From: Geminicoccus sp.
Lineage (GTDB): Bacteria > Pseudomonadota > Alphaproteobacteria > UBA7985
NCBI GenBank assembly: GCA_002705565.1
Contig: PAHJ01000072.1
Span: forward strand, 1-32,806
Length of the DNA: 32,806 nucleotides
Direction of reading: 5' to 3'
The position numbers and the translations under genes were made by a program. How positions within the stretch are numbered: position 1 is the first letter of the stretch; each line of letters begins with the position of its first letter. A model generated the notes under the pieces. It did not search any database. It was given only the letters and a program-made list of their open reading frames with translations, and was not told the DNA's origin. Shown piece after piece: positions 22,374 to 30,913 of the stretch.

Positions 22374-23804
22374 TCAAGCCGTCAAAGGCGGAAGATCGGC
22401 ATGCGGCAAGAATGCTGAGGCCATGGCATGCTCGTATGAATATGCTGCCTGGAACAAGGCAAGATCGTTAAAGGTCGGCGCGATGACCTGAATGCCCGTG
22501 GGGACTCCATGACGGTCGCGACCCGATGGCAACGAGATAACCGGACAGTTGTACTGCATATTGAATTGGTGCGTCAGCAGCCAGCCATACTCGCCATCAA
22601 CCTGCCTCCCATCGACAGTAAGCGTCGGACCAACGGGGTCATGATCGACCCGAACTGCGCCAACAGCGATTGTCGGAGTGATCAAGGCGTCGTAGCCACT
22701 CAGAACCGGTCCAAGGGTCTGATACATGCGGTGCTGCGCCTCCCAGGACAGCGCAACATCATCCTGCCCCAGCTTTGCAGCAATATCGGCGGCGGCCGCG
22801 GCATAATTTGTCAGAACATCGCGCTGCTCCTTGGCCTTCCATAGCGGCAGGCGACCAAAGTGCATGGCGCTGAACCACTGCATGGACGCCTCGTCCACCC
22901 AAGGCCCCCAACCCAGTTCCACCTCTTCCAATTCGCACCCGGCGGCCCTCAATCCATCCAGCGCAGCCAGCGTGTTGCGGCGCACGTCTTCATCCAGCGG
23001 CACGTAGTCGAGGTCCAGGGAATAGGCAATGCGTAGCCTTTTGGGAGACTGGGCCTCAGGAACCTCAACCCGGTCAGGCAGGCTGTCATGATCCAGAGGA
23101 TGCGGACCGGACACCACGTTCTGACCCAAGGCAATATCCCCGACGTTGCGCGCCAAAAACCCACAATGGTTATAGCGGTCAAAGTTGGCGGGCGGGCCAT
23201 CCGGATTGCGGCCGTGTGGGGGCTTGTAACCTGCGAGACCGCAGGAGCTGGCCGGAATCCGAATAGACCCTCCGATATCAGTCCCGGTCGCCAGGGGCGT
23301 CATCCCCGCTGCCAAAGCCGCCGCTGACCCACCCGACGAGCCACCAGGCCCAAAATCGAGGTTAAAGGGGTTCCGCGTGATGCCCCAAAGGTTGGAATTG
23401 CACACCGCGGAGAGGCAAAATTCAGGGGTCGTCGTGCGCGCATGGAAAATTGCGCCAGCTGCCTCCATCCGCTCTATCATGGGATCGGAGACGTCATCGA
23501 CGTGATCTTTCAGCGTGATTGAGCCCTGTGTTGTCCGTTTTCCAGCCATTCGATGAACGTCTTTAATGGCAACGGGCAAGCCCTCCATTGGCCGCGGTGA
23601 GCCCGCAACATAGGCGGACTCGGCCTGCTTTGCCTGCTGCCGAGCTGCCTCGTAAAACGTCTCGGTATAGGCGTTGATCAGGGGGTTAACCCGGTCAGCC
23701 CGCGCGATCATGGCATCGAGATACTCGACCGGCGATAAGCTGCGATTGCGGAACCTGGCCAACACGTCCCGCGCTGAAAGATAGCATAGTTCCAAGTCTT
23801 CCAT
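22374..23804 (-). CDS. Amidase (amidase-signature family)
   Basis: The 476-residue protein has Lys in LPVAIKDVHRM, GPGGSSGGSAAALAAG, and the nucleophilic Ser in GTDIGGSIRIPASSCGL, the classic amidase-signature triad. It is a second amidase in the window and resembles aryl-amide or short aliphatic amide hydrolases, without a definite substrate. The ATG at 23804 has GGGGAG 8-9 nt upstream. It follows the DAO-family oxidoreductase at 65 bp in the same direction, so the two are probably one operon, which suggests amide release of an amino acid followed by oxidation. Confidence 0.88.
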   Translation of the reverse strand: MEDLELCYLSARDVLARFRNRSLSPVEYLDAMIARADRVNPLINAYTETFYEAARQQAKQAESAYVAGSPRPMEGLPVAIKDVHRMAGKRTTQGSITLKDHVDDVSDPMIERMEAAGAIFHARTTTPEFCLSAVCNSNLWGITRNPFNLDFGPGGSSGGSAAALAAGMTPLATGTDIGGSIRIPASSCGLAGYKPPHGRNPDGPPANFDRYNHCGFLARNVGDIALGQNVVSGPHPLDHDSLPDRVEVPEAQSPKRLRIAYSLDLDYVPLDEDVRRNTLAALDGLRAAGCELEEVELGWGPWVDEASMQWFSAMHFGRLPLWKAKEQRDVLTNYAAAAADIAAKLGQDDVALSWEAQHRMYQTLGPVLSGYDALITPTIAVGAVRVDHDPVGPTLTVDGRQVDGEYGWLLTHQFNMQYNCPVISLPSGRDRHGVPTGIQVIAPTFNDLALFQAAYSYEHAMASAFLPHADLPPLTA

Positions 23805-23869
23805 GGCCCCGTCTCCCCGTCTGTGATGCCAGCATTCAATAGCGTGAGGGCAGCCTGCCTCAGCTTGGA

Positions 23870-25219
23870 TTAATGATCAATCGGCGCGCGACGACCACCA
23901 TTCAATTCAAGCTCGGATCCGTCCCTAAATCGGGAGAATCGAAACGCGGTTGGATCAACAATCGGGGTTTCACCGGTAATCAGGTCTGCCATCAGCACAC
24001 CCGCGCCCGGAGCAATTCCAAAGCCATGGCCCGAAAACCCAGAAGAGAGAAACAGGCCGGGGACGGCTTCGATCGATGAAATCACCGGGATTTCGTCTGG
24101 AGTCATATCGATATAACCGGCCCAAGTCTGGGCGATCTGTGCTTGAGCAAACAGCGGCCAGTGCTCACCGAGCTTGTCCAGCAGACCCTTTGTCAAAGCC
24201 TCCGATGGCTTTGGATCGAGCACGCGCGTTTTCTCGAACATTCCCGGCCGATCCAGAGGCTGTTTCCAAACGCCAGGAACTTCTGCCCAAAACTGACCAG
24301 ACACGCGTAGCTGCATCAATGACCAATTGGTGCGCAACAAATGCGTAAAGTACAGCCCGTATCGCAGACTGTCTGGAACCAGATCGACAATGTTAGCGGA
24401 GCCGTTAGCGATGGTGTAGCCGCCATCCTGACGCTTGCGAAATGCAAAGTCCTGCGTCCACAAAGCCCCCTCCGGCCCACCATCCAGCGGGTGTGTTCGC
24501 AAAACGGAATTCATGATGTTGAGTTGGGGAAACCGTTGATTTTGCTGACGGCAGAGCAGTTTGCTCCAAGCCCCGCCCGCAATCACGGCTGCATCACAAG
24601 CGATCGGGCCGTGCTCGGTGACCACGGCGCTGACCCGGCCAGCGGCGGTTTCCACTCCCCGGACCGCGCAGCGGGTTAAGATCGCAGCTCCCTTGGCGCG
24701 CGCTGCTTCGGCGATGGCAGGGGCGGCTTTCTGCGGCTCCGCTCTCCCGTCAAGGGGCGTAACCATGGCTCCAAAGTCAGTTTTCGGCGCGTGGGTAAAG
24801 GCTTTGGCATAGGTTGCGGCGCTCAGCATGCGCGACGTCACCCCGGCTTCCTCCGCCGCGCTGCGCCAGCGCTCCAGATGGGCTGCCTCCTCCTCCGAAT
24901 GGATTGCAAATGTAATGCCTGAACGCGTGAAACCCACGTCACGACCGGTGCGTTGATGCATGGCATCCCACAGCGTCAAGGCGTGCACCATTAAGGGCAG
25001 TTCCCGCGGATCCCGATCCCCAGCGCGCACCCAACCCCAATTTCGGCTGGACTGTTCGTGACCGATCCCACCTTTTTCACACAGAGCGACAGAGAGCCCT
25101 CGATCCGCCAGCTCCAAAGCGATCGACGCACCGACAATCCCGCCGCCAATGATCGCAACATCGACTCTTTCAGGTCGGACTGCATCACCTCTTACATGAA
25201 CAACGTCAGGACCCGGCAT
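23870..25219 (-). CDS. DAO-family FAD-dependent oxidoreductase
   Basis: The 449-residue protein has the N-terminal FAD motif VAIIGGGIVGASIALELADRG and a DAO fold. SSRNWGWVRAGDRDP near residue 58 is a pattern of a subgroup of D-amino-acid-oxidase-like proteins. The C terminus has SGFSGHGFGIAPGAGVLMADLI, the second nucleotide-binding part. It likely oxidises an amine or amino acid at the membrane or in the cytosol; the electron acceptor is unknown. The ATG at 25219 has GGAGG about 8-12 nt upstream. It precedes the amidase (65-bp gap) and follows the small membrane protein gene by 132 bp. Confidence 0.88.
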   Translation of the reverse strand: MPGPDVVHVRGDAVRPERVDVAIIGGGIVGASIALELADRGLSVALCEKGGIGHEQSSRNWGWVRAGDRDPRELPLMVHALTLWDAMHQRTGRDVGFTRSGITFAIHSEEEAAHLERWRSAAEEAGVTSRMLSAATYAKAFTHAPKTDFGAMVTPLDGRAEPQKAAPAIAEAARAKGAAILTRCAVRGVETAAGRVSAVVTEHGPIACDAAVIAGGAWSKLLCRQQNQRFPQLNIMNSVLRTHPLDGGPEGALWTQDFAFRKRQDGGYTIANGSANIVDLVPDSLRYGLYFTHLLRTNWSLMQLRVSGQFWAEVPGVWKQPLDRPGMFEKTRVLDPKPSEALTKGLLDKLGEHWPLFAQAQIAQTWAGYIDMTPDEIPVISSIEAVPGLFLSSGFSGHGFGIAPGAGVLMADLITGETPIVDPTAFRFSRFRDGSELELNGGRRAPIDH

Positions 25220-25351
25220 AGACCCCCCCTCCGGCTTTTGGTCACCGCTTGCAGATTAGTTTATCGTGCGCTTTCCGCCGGGTCGATGGGCTGTTTCTTG
25301 CCGACATGGGCAAGGCAAGGCTTCCGCACTTGGACCGCACATGAGGGCGGC

Positions 25352-25888
25352 TTAATCCACAGAGGATACCTGAACGCGGAACAGCGCACCCAGCACATTC
25401 CGGCACAACACAAGCACCAGAACGGTCAAGAGAGTCTTGGGAACACCCAAGACAAAATTCAGCAGGGAAAAGTAGGCGCACTGCATATGGTAGCTGAGCT
25501 TGGGGTCAAAACTCGATACATAAACGTGGGAATCAAAGACATTGAGTCCGCATGTCCCATAGCGCAATGCCATCACCACGACGGTCAACAAGATCGACCA
25601 CATCAGAATGTCCCAGAGACTATTTTTCCCAAACCGGCGCAGCACGTAGACAAACAAAGGGCCAACAATCAAGGCGGCAAACGAGGCCTTTGTCGTGAAA
25701 CCGATGAAGTAGATTTTATCCAGGGTTGGGACCAGGTTTTGGGCGATTGCGCCCAGAACAAAATTGCACAAAAGGAACGCGCCAATACTCAGCCAAGTGC
25801 TTACGGTATCAATCAAAAAGATTCGGAACGGCGCATTCGCAGTCATGACCACTTTCAGACTACTCAAAATTTCTGATAACGTATCCAC
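25352..25888 (-). CDS. Unknown four-helix membrane protein
   Basis: I do not recognise this 178-residue protein. Hydrophobic segments at about 22-49, 59-86, 91-111 and 139-169 give about four membrane helices, with positive residues (RRF, RYG) at the loops. Helix 1 has LCNFVLGAIAQN and helix 4 has LVLVLCRNVLGAL. No family motif is clear. The longest frame starts with GTG at 25888 without a good ribosome site; ATG at 25846 is an alternative. It is separated by 132 bp from the downstream oxidoreductase, so co-transcription is uncertain. Confidence 0.6.
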   Translation of the reverse strand: MDTLSEILSSLKVVMTANAPFRIFLIDTVSTWLSIGAFLLCNFVLGAIAQNLVPTLDKIYFIGFTTKASFAALIVGPLFVYVLRRFGKNSLWDILMWSILLTVVVMALRYGTCGLNVFDSHVYVSSFDPKLSYHMQCAYFSLLNFVLGVPKTLLTVLVLVLCRNVLGALFRVQVSSVD

Positions 25889-26005
25889 AGTCGGAACAGA
25901 GACGATTGTGAAGTGTCGCTCTCCGGCCTGATCATCTGCCTACATGGATAATTATTCTCATACAACTTTACTTAGGGATATTTCACTAAATCAAGTTGAT
26001 TAAAT

Positions 26006-27709
26006 TTAAAGTAGTGTGAGGTAATCGGGCTTCTCGGGGGCTCCTCCTGAGACCGCTGCGGCCACGCAGTCGGCCAATCCAGCCAGACGAACATGTCGGC
26101 CGGAGAGGCCAAAGGCGTAGTGGGCGTACTTGCCGGAGTTGGTGAGAACACTCTGGGCAGACGGCGGGAAAACCGGCTCAGTAATCGAACACCAGCAGAT
26201 ATCAGGAATCACGCGCACACCGGCGCGCTCCAGCGCCGCGAGGGTCCCGTCAGTGCGCGCTTGCGCGAGGACCGAACGTCCCACGGTCACGATCATTGGC
26301 GCAGCGACGCAGGTTTGTTGCCCAAGCAGAGCGGCAAGGTTTTGGCATTCGCTAAGCGACGCATGCGGACTGCCGATGGCAACCAAATCAACAGGCAGGG
26401 TCGCCTGATTCAGCTCACCCCAGGCGTCGGCAAAGTCTGCGGCCGTCAGGACTAGAGTGTCAGTGGCTTCCGCAGCGGCCAAATGGGCTTCTGGGGTGTG
26501 CCCAGCGATGTGCAGCATCGGTGCGCCGGACGTGGTGCCGAACGCAGCACAGATCGATTTGAGATCATCTGGGCCCAGTGTCGCGTCCTCCAGGCCGCGA
26601 ACAAGCGGAATCCGGTCGGGTGAAGCGCGGCCAACCAGCCAACCCAGCAGCGCCCAGATCGACTCATCAACTCCCTTCCCCACCACCGCAGGCAGCTGAA
26701 CCTCAACGATGCGTCGCGCCCGACGGCCTTCGTCGGTGTAGACCCCCGAAACAGGCGCCCGTCCCGTCATGGCGATGAAGAGATCAAGGTAGTCAGGATG
26801 TTTGACCGTGCGAGCTGCCAAGACAGTATTGGCGTAAATCACAGCATTGGACTCAGACCAGCCAATAGCCTCACCCTGGACTGGTGGCTGATCAAGGAGA
26901 TAGGGTGCACAGGTAAAGGTCGGCTGCGCGCCCATCTTGACGTAGGCATCAGCCAGCCGACTGGCCCGGTCGCCAAAGTCGGTTGGAAGCCCCTGAGAGG
27001 GCCAGTTTTCGCGGTCCACTGATATGGCATTAATCGTTGTAGGGATGGTGACTTCTGCACCCATCGCAGCCAACTTTTCAGCGAAAATCAGGTTGGCGTC
27101 GTGGGCGAGAATGCATCCGTCGATATGCCCTCGCGTGACGTCGCGCAACGCGCTTGCACCCTGCGATGCCGCCATTTGGCACAACACCTCCATCGCAATC
27201 TGCCGCGCGGGACCGTCCTCGCCATCCAGGACTCGCCGATCTGCCTCGGTTAAGGAGAGCGAGCCGGCGTCGATCTGCCGGACAGCGACCGTTTGCGCAT
27301 CGATGGTCAGAAGGCCATCTCGAAGCGTCACTGAGTGGGCTGCGCACAGAGGTTCGTACCAGCGTTTAGTCAGCCGAAGCACCGGTACGAGGCGATCAAA
27401 CACGCGCGCGGCGACCAAAGCGCCCAGTGTCAGCGTTTCTTCATCCTCGCAAAAAACCAGCGCCGCCGGTGCTTTGCCATTGAGCGCGAGTTCCAGCAGC
27501 ACGCCACTACCACTGCAAGACCCCCGCGAAGTCGGCATGGCCAGAACCCGGCCGGACACGTCGTCGCCATGGTTGGGATGGTGCACGTCGATCACCCTCC
27601 CGGTTTGCGGATCGATCCCGCCCCAGAAACTGATCCCCGTATCACAGGCCAGGACCGGGCCTGAGGCAGAGCCTTCGACGAGTTGCAAGGCGGATGATTG
27701 GTCCTTCAT
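26006..27709 (-). CDS. Fused aconitase X family protein, probable cis-3-hydroxy-L-proline dehydratase
   Basis: About 567 residues join two aconitase X units. The N-terminal swivel (small subunit, DUF126 type) has SFWGGIDPQTGRVIDVHHP and the SRGSCSGSGVLLEL loop. The C-terminal large unit (DUF521 type) starts near LTEADRRVLDGEDG and holds a Cys in FTCAPYLLDQP, then PDICWC and TNSGKYAHYAFGL. These Cys and the NSGKYAHY motif are family hallmarks and may bind an iron-sulfur cluster. Characterised bacterial members dehydrate cis-3-hydroxy-L-proline to a pyrroline carboxylate. The ATG at 27709 has CGGAG 5-6 nt upstream; ATG 27745 and TTG 27775 are alternatives. It is divergent from the photolyase gene. 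Substrate is an inference. Confidence 0.86.
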   Translation of the reverse strand: MKDQSSALQLVEGSASGPVLACDTGISFWGGIDPQTGRVIDVHHPNHGDDVSGRVLAMPTSRGSCSGSGVLLELALNGKAPAALVFCEDEETLTLGALVAARVFDRLVPVLRLTKRWYEPLCAAHSVTLRDGLLTIDAQTVAVRQIDAGSLSLTEADRRVLDGEDGPARQIAMEVLCQMAASQGASALRDVTRGHIDGCILAHDANLIFAEKLAAMGAEVTIPTTINAISVDRENWPSQGLPTDFGDRASRLADAYVKMGAQPTFTCAPYLLDQPPVQGEAIGWSESNAVIYANTVLAARTVKHPDYLDLFIAMTGRAPVSGVYTDEGRRARRIVEVQLPAVVGKGVDESIWALLGWLVGRASPDRIPLVRGLEDATLGPDDLKSICAAFGTTSGAPMLHIAGHTPEAHLAAAEATDTLVLTAADFADAWGELNQATLPVDLVAIGSPHASLSECQNLAALLGQQTCVAAPMIVTVGRSVLAQARTDGTLAALERAGVRVIPDICWCSITEPVFPPSAQSVLTNSGKYAHYAFGLSGRHVRLAGLADCVAAAVSGGAPEKPDYLTLL

Positions 27710-27863
27710 TATCGCTCCGTGTTCGTTGTCGGCAGCAGGTCTCATTACCTTGCCTTGGACGGTGCTCCCGATCAATCACCGTCTCTGATGCACGGTGACG
27801 GAAAGCAGGTTGCGACAATAGGGCCGTTCGGCATCGCCCGAGCTGGCATTAAGTTCCCAGAAT

Positions 27864-29417
27864 ATGGATCACAAAAACACCTACCAGATCGTTTGGTTTA
27901 AACGCGACCTGCGGACTGCAGATCATCATCCACTCGCAGAAGCTGCGGCAAGGGGCCCTGTCCTACCGCTCTATATTGCCGAGCCGGAATGGTGGCAGTT
28001 ACCGGACGCGTCGGCACGGCAATGGACCTTTGTCGCTGAGAGTTTGACCGAGCTTCGTAATGATCTGGCAGAGCGGGGCCAGCCGCTGATCTGTCGGGTG
28101 GGCGATGCCGTGGATGTACTAGCGTCGCTCTTTGCCACGCACGGACGCTTTACCCTTTGGTCCCACGAAGAAACCGGTAACGCCTGGACCTTTCGGCGCG
28201 ACCAACGGATCAAAGCCTGGGCGCAAGCCCACGGCGTCACGTGGCATGAACAGCAACCCGCTGGTGTGATCCGAGGGCTGAAGCAGCGCAACGGATGGGC
28301 AAAGCGATGGGACATGTGCATGGCGCGACCGGTCAGACCGGCACCACGCGCGCTCACGCCCCTCACCGGGACACCCGAGGGAGCACTCCCGCGCGCTGAG
28401 GATTTAGGTCTCAGCCCCGACCCCTGCGCAGCGCCACAAACCGGGGGCCGCCAAGCCGGGTTGGCACAGCTGGACAGTTTTTTGACCTCACGCGGCCAAC
28501 CTTATCGCCGCGCAATGTCCAGCCCGGCCCTAGGGGCTGTTCATTGTTCACGACTGTCGCCACATCTGGCCTGGGGCACGGTATCGATGCGGGAAATCGC
28601 CCAAGCGACCTGGCAGCGAAAAATCGAGGTCAAGGCCGCGGCGACCAAGGATGGCTGGGCCGGTTCACTGTCGTCGTTCCAGGCCCGACTGCACTGGCGC
28701 GATCACTTCACGCAAAAGCTCGAAGATCAGCCCAGTGTCGAATTCCGCAACTTCCACCCAGCCTACAACGATCTTCGCCCGACGCAATCGCAGGCCACCT
28801 CAATCGACGCGGTGCGGCTGCAAGCATGGAGCCGGGGCGAGACGGGCTGGCCGTTTGTGGATGCATGCATGCGCTCCCTCAATGCGACGGGCTGGCTGAA
28901 CTTTCGCATGCGGGCGATGGTGATGGCGGTGGCGAGTTATCATCTGTGGCTCGATTGGCGGGCACCAGGCGAACATCTGGCGCGTCAGTTCACAGACTAT
29001 GAGCCCGGCATCCACTGGCCCCAGGTGCAAATGCAATCCGGCACCACGGGTATCAACACGGTGCGCATCTATAACCCCATCAAGCAGGGTCATGATCAAG
29101 ATCCGGCGGGTGAGTTTATTCGGCAGTGGGTGCCTGAGCTGGCTGACGTTCCTGCCGCCCACATTCATGAACCCTGGACGTGGGATCAGGCGTCAACTGT
29201 GCTGGACAAGACCTACCCCCACGCCATCGTCGATCACCTCTCAGCGGCGCGCTTTGCGCGGGAAAAGATATGGGCGGTGCGCGGTCAGACAGGCTTTAAA
29301 ACCAAGGCGAGCGCGATCCAAGACAAGCACGGCAGCCGCAAAGCCAACATCCCCCGCACCGGGCAAAAACCGCGTAGGAAGCCAAAATCAGACGACCAGC
29401 TGGACCTGTTGCTCTAG
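27864..29417 (+). CDS. Photolyase/cryptochrome-family flavoprotein
   Basis: The 517-residue protein has the normal photolyase order: an N-terminal alpha/beta domain ([20 protein letters not shown], about 9-28) then a helical FAD domain with [60 protein letters not shown] and [12 protein letters not shown]. This subgroup is common in proteobacteria and cyanobacteria; whether it repairs DNA or senses light is not decided here. The C terminus is basic and ends in QLDLLL. The ATG at 27864 has no clear ribosome site. The gene ends 19 bp before a convergent second photolyase-like gene. Confidence 0.88.
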   Translation: MDHKNTYQIVWFKRDLRTADHHPLAEAAARGPVLPLYIAEPEWWQLPDASARQWTFVAESLTELRNDLAERGQPLICRVGDAVDVLASLFATHGRFTLWSHEETGNAWTFRRDQRIKAWAQAHGVTWHEQQPAGVIRGLKQRNGWAKRWDMCMARPVRPAPRALTPLTGTPEGALPRAEDLGLSPDPCAAPQTGGRQAGLAQLDSFLTSRGQPYRRAMSSPALGAVHCSRLSPHLAWGTVSMREIAQATWQRKIEVKAAATKDGWAGSLSSFQARLHWRDHFTQKLEDQPSVEFRNFHPAYNDLRPTQSQATSIDAVRLQAWSRGETGWPFVDACMRSLNATGWLNFRMRAMVMAVASYHLWLDWRAPGEHLARQFTDYEPGIHWPQVQMQSGTTGINTVRIYNPIKQGHDQDPAGEFIRQWVPELADVPAAHIHEPWTWDQASTVLDKTYPHAIVDHLSAARFAREKIWAVRGQTGFKTKASAIQDKHGSRKANIPRTGQKPRRKPKSDDQLDLLL

Positions 29418-29436
29418 GCCCTTGTTGGGGTGGAGT

Positions 29437-30687
29437 TCAGAGCAAGCCCAGCTCAGCAATCACCGATGGAATTTTCTTCTTCAGTCCAAAGAAGCCGGCT
29501 TTGGCATGGGGCCAGACGGCCTGATCGTAATCGCGTGCCAGTTCCACGCACGACAGACCGTTCTCCGAAACCGCCGACAACACGGCTCGACGCGTTGGCC
29601 CCTGCGGCAGTTTGGGCGTCAGGATGCAATCCAGTCGCTGGTCCGCTGCCCAACGTGACAGCGCATCAGCGGCCTGTTCATCGACTTCAGGACGCGTACA
29701 GCTCAGGTCGAAATGGACTTCAGCGGCCTGGGCAGCTTGATCCACCGCCGCGCAACCGAAGGCATCAACCGCTGGTGCCGTGGGTTTCAGGGAGCGGGCG
29801 ATGGGTTGGTTCCAAGCGAACAGTCCGTGCAGGCGGGGGAGACCGTCGATGCGATGGACCGCACAATCCTCAACCGTCATCAGCAAGCCAACGCGCTGGC
29901 CGGCCAGATCCGGGTTGTCGAAGGACAGGGGAACGCGCGCGCCAAGATCCGGTTCAATCAACGGCACGGCGTCGATTGCAAGCTGCCCAGCGGGCTGGAA
30001 ACGGCCACCGGTGTAATCTTCGATATTGCTGGGCCGTGCCAAATAGGTCTTGCCCACGGTATGCAAACCGCCAACCCATCGCCACGAGCAGGTATTGGAT
30101 GCAGGGTCGCCATCGAGCAGATTGCGGAGAAAGAAATCCGCACCCAGTTCCCACGGAAGTTTGAGGGTAAAAATCCAGATACTCGCAAACCACATGCGCG
30201 CGTGATTATGCAAGTAGTTGGTGTGCACCAGCTCCTCAGCCCAGGCGTCAAAACAGGCAATGCCCGTCTGGCCCTGAACCGCTTCATCGTAGCGCTTCGT
30301 CAAGTTAGCATCCCGTTCGAGCGCTTGTAGCTGGCCAACCAGGTTGCTGCGGTAGCGCTTCCAGACCTCCGGCCGGTGCTCCAGCCAGCCCTTGAAGTAC
30401 CCCCGCCAAAACACTTCCTGAACGAACTTTTCCGCCGCGTTGAAACCATAGCGGACCAACACGCCTTTCAGCACGTCAGTCTCAAGCAACAAACGGTGCC
30501 TGAGCCACGGTGACAGGCCTGAAACGCCGTCGTGTTTCCCCGCGCCAAAGTCGAAATTTCGCTTCTGGGCGTACGTCTTACCCGCTAGTGGCAAAAAGGC
30601 TTCGAGCCGCTGGAACGCATGGTCATAAGTGGCTGCCGGTGCATCGGGTTCTCGGGGGCGTGGCGGGGTAAGCGCGACAGGGGTCAT
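29437..30687 (-). CDS. Photolyase-like FAD protein with C-terminal alpha/beta domain
   Basis: The 416-residue protein starts with a photolyase FAD-binding helical domain instead of the usual alpha/beta domain. About 58-230 carries LSPWLRHRLLLETDVLKGVL, EVFWRGYFKGWLEHRP, TGIACFDAWAEELVHTNYLH, NHARMWFASIWIF and DGDPASNTCSWRWVGG, which follow the order of the standard FAD domain. Residues about 262-410 look alpha/beta and end in WPHAKAGFFGLKKKIPSVI, resembling the end of a photolyase N-terminal domain. The two domains may thus be swapped in order. The ATG at 30687 has a GAGGT site 7-8 nt upstream. DNA repair or light sensing are the options. Confidence 0.82.
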   Translation of the reverse strand: MTPVALTPPRPREPDAPAATYDHAFQRLEAFLPLAGKTYAQKRNFDFGAGKHDGVSGLSPWLRHRLLLETDVLKGVLVRYGFNAAEKFVQEVFWRGYFKGWLEHRPEVWKRYRSNLVGQLQALERDANLTKRYDEAVQGQTGIACFDAWAEELVHTNYLHNHARMWFASIWIFTLKLPWELGADFFLRNLLDGDPASNTCSWRWVGGLHTVGKTYLARPSNIEDYTGGRFQPAGQLAIDAVPLIEPDLGARVPLSFDNPDLAGQRVGLLMTVEDCAVHRIDGLPRLHGLFAWNQPIARSLKPTAPAVDAFGCAAVDQAAQAAEVHFDLSCTRPEVDEQAADALSRWAADQRLDCILTPKLPQGPTRRAVLSAVSENGLSCVELARDYDQAVWPHAKAGFFGLKKKIPSVIAELGLL

Positions 30688-30780
30688 GGTTCGACCTCAA
30701 ATTGGTTTTCTACCCCTTTGACCTGGACCGCGACAGACATTGAACAAAGCGCGCCATATCACCGCATCAAACCCCGTAGC

Positions 30781-30801
30781 GCTTGCATTGAAGCTGCAAG
30801 C
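30781..30801. promoter_or_regulatory. Perfect inverted repeat upstream of the GcvT-family gene
   Basis: GCTTGCA (30781-30787) and TGCAAGC (30795-30801) form perfect 7-bp arms around a 7-nt spacer. The repeat lies 112 bp before the ATG at 30914 in the 226-bp gap between divergent genes and fits a dimeric regulator operator. Confidence 0.5.
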
Positions 30802-30913
30802 CAGCCGCAGGGGGAGAAATCCTATGATCAAAACGCGAGAAAATGTATCCCCTCCTCCCGAAAACTGCCCTAAGCTACGCCCCAATCATAGGCCTAGAGA
30901 GGAGATAAACATT

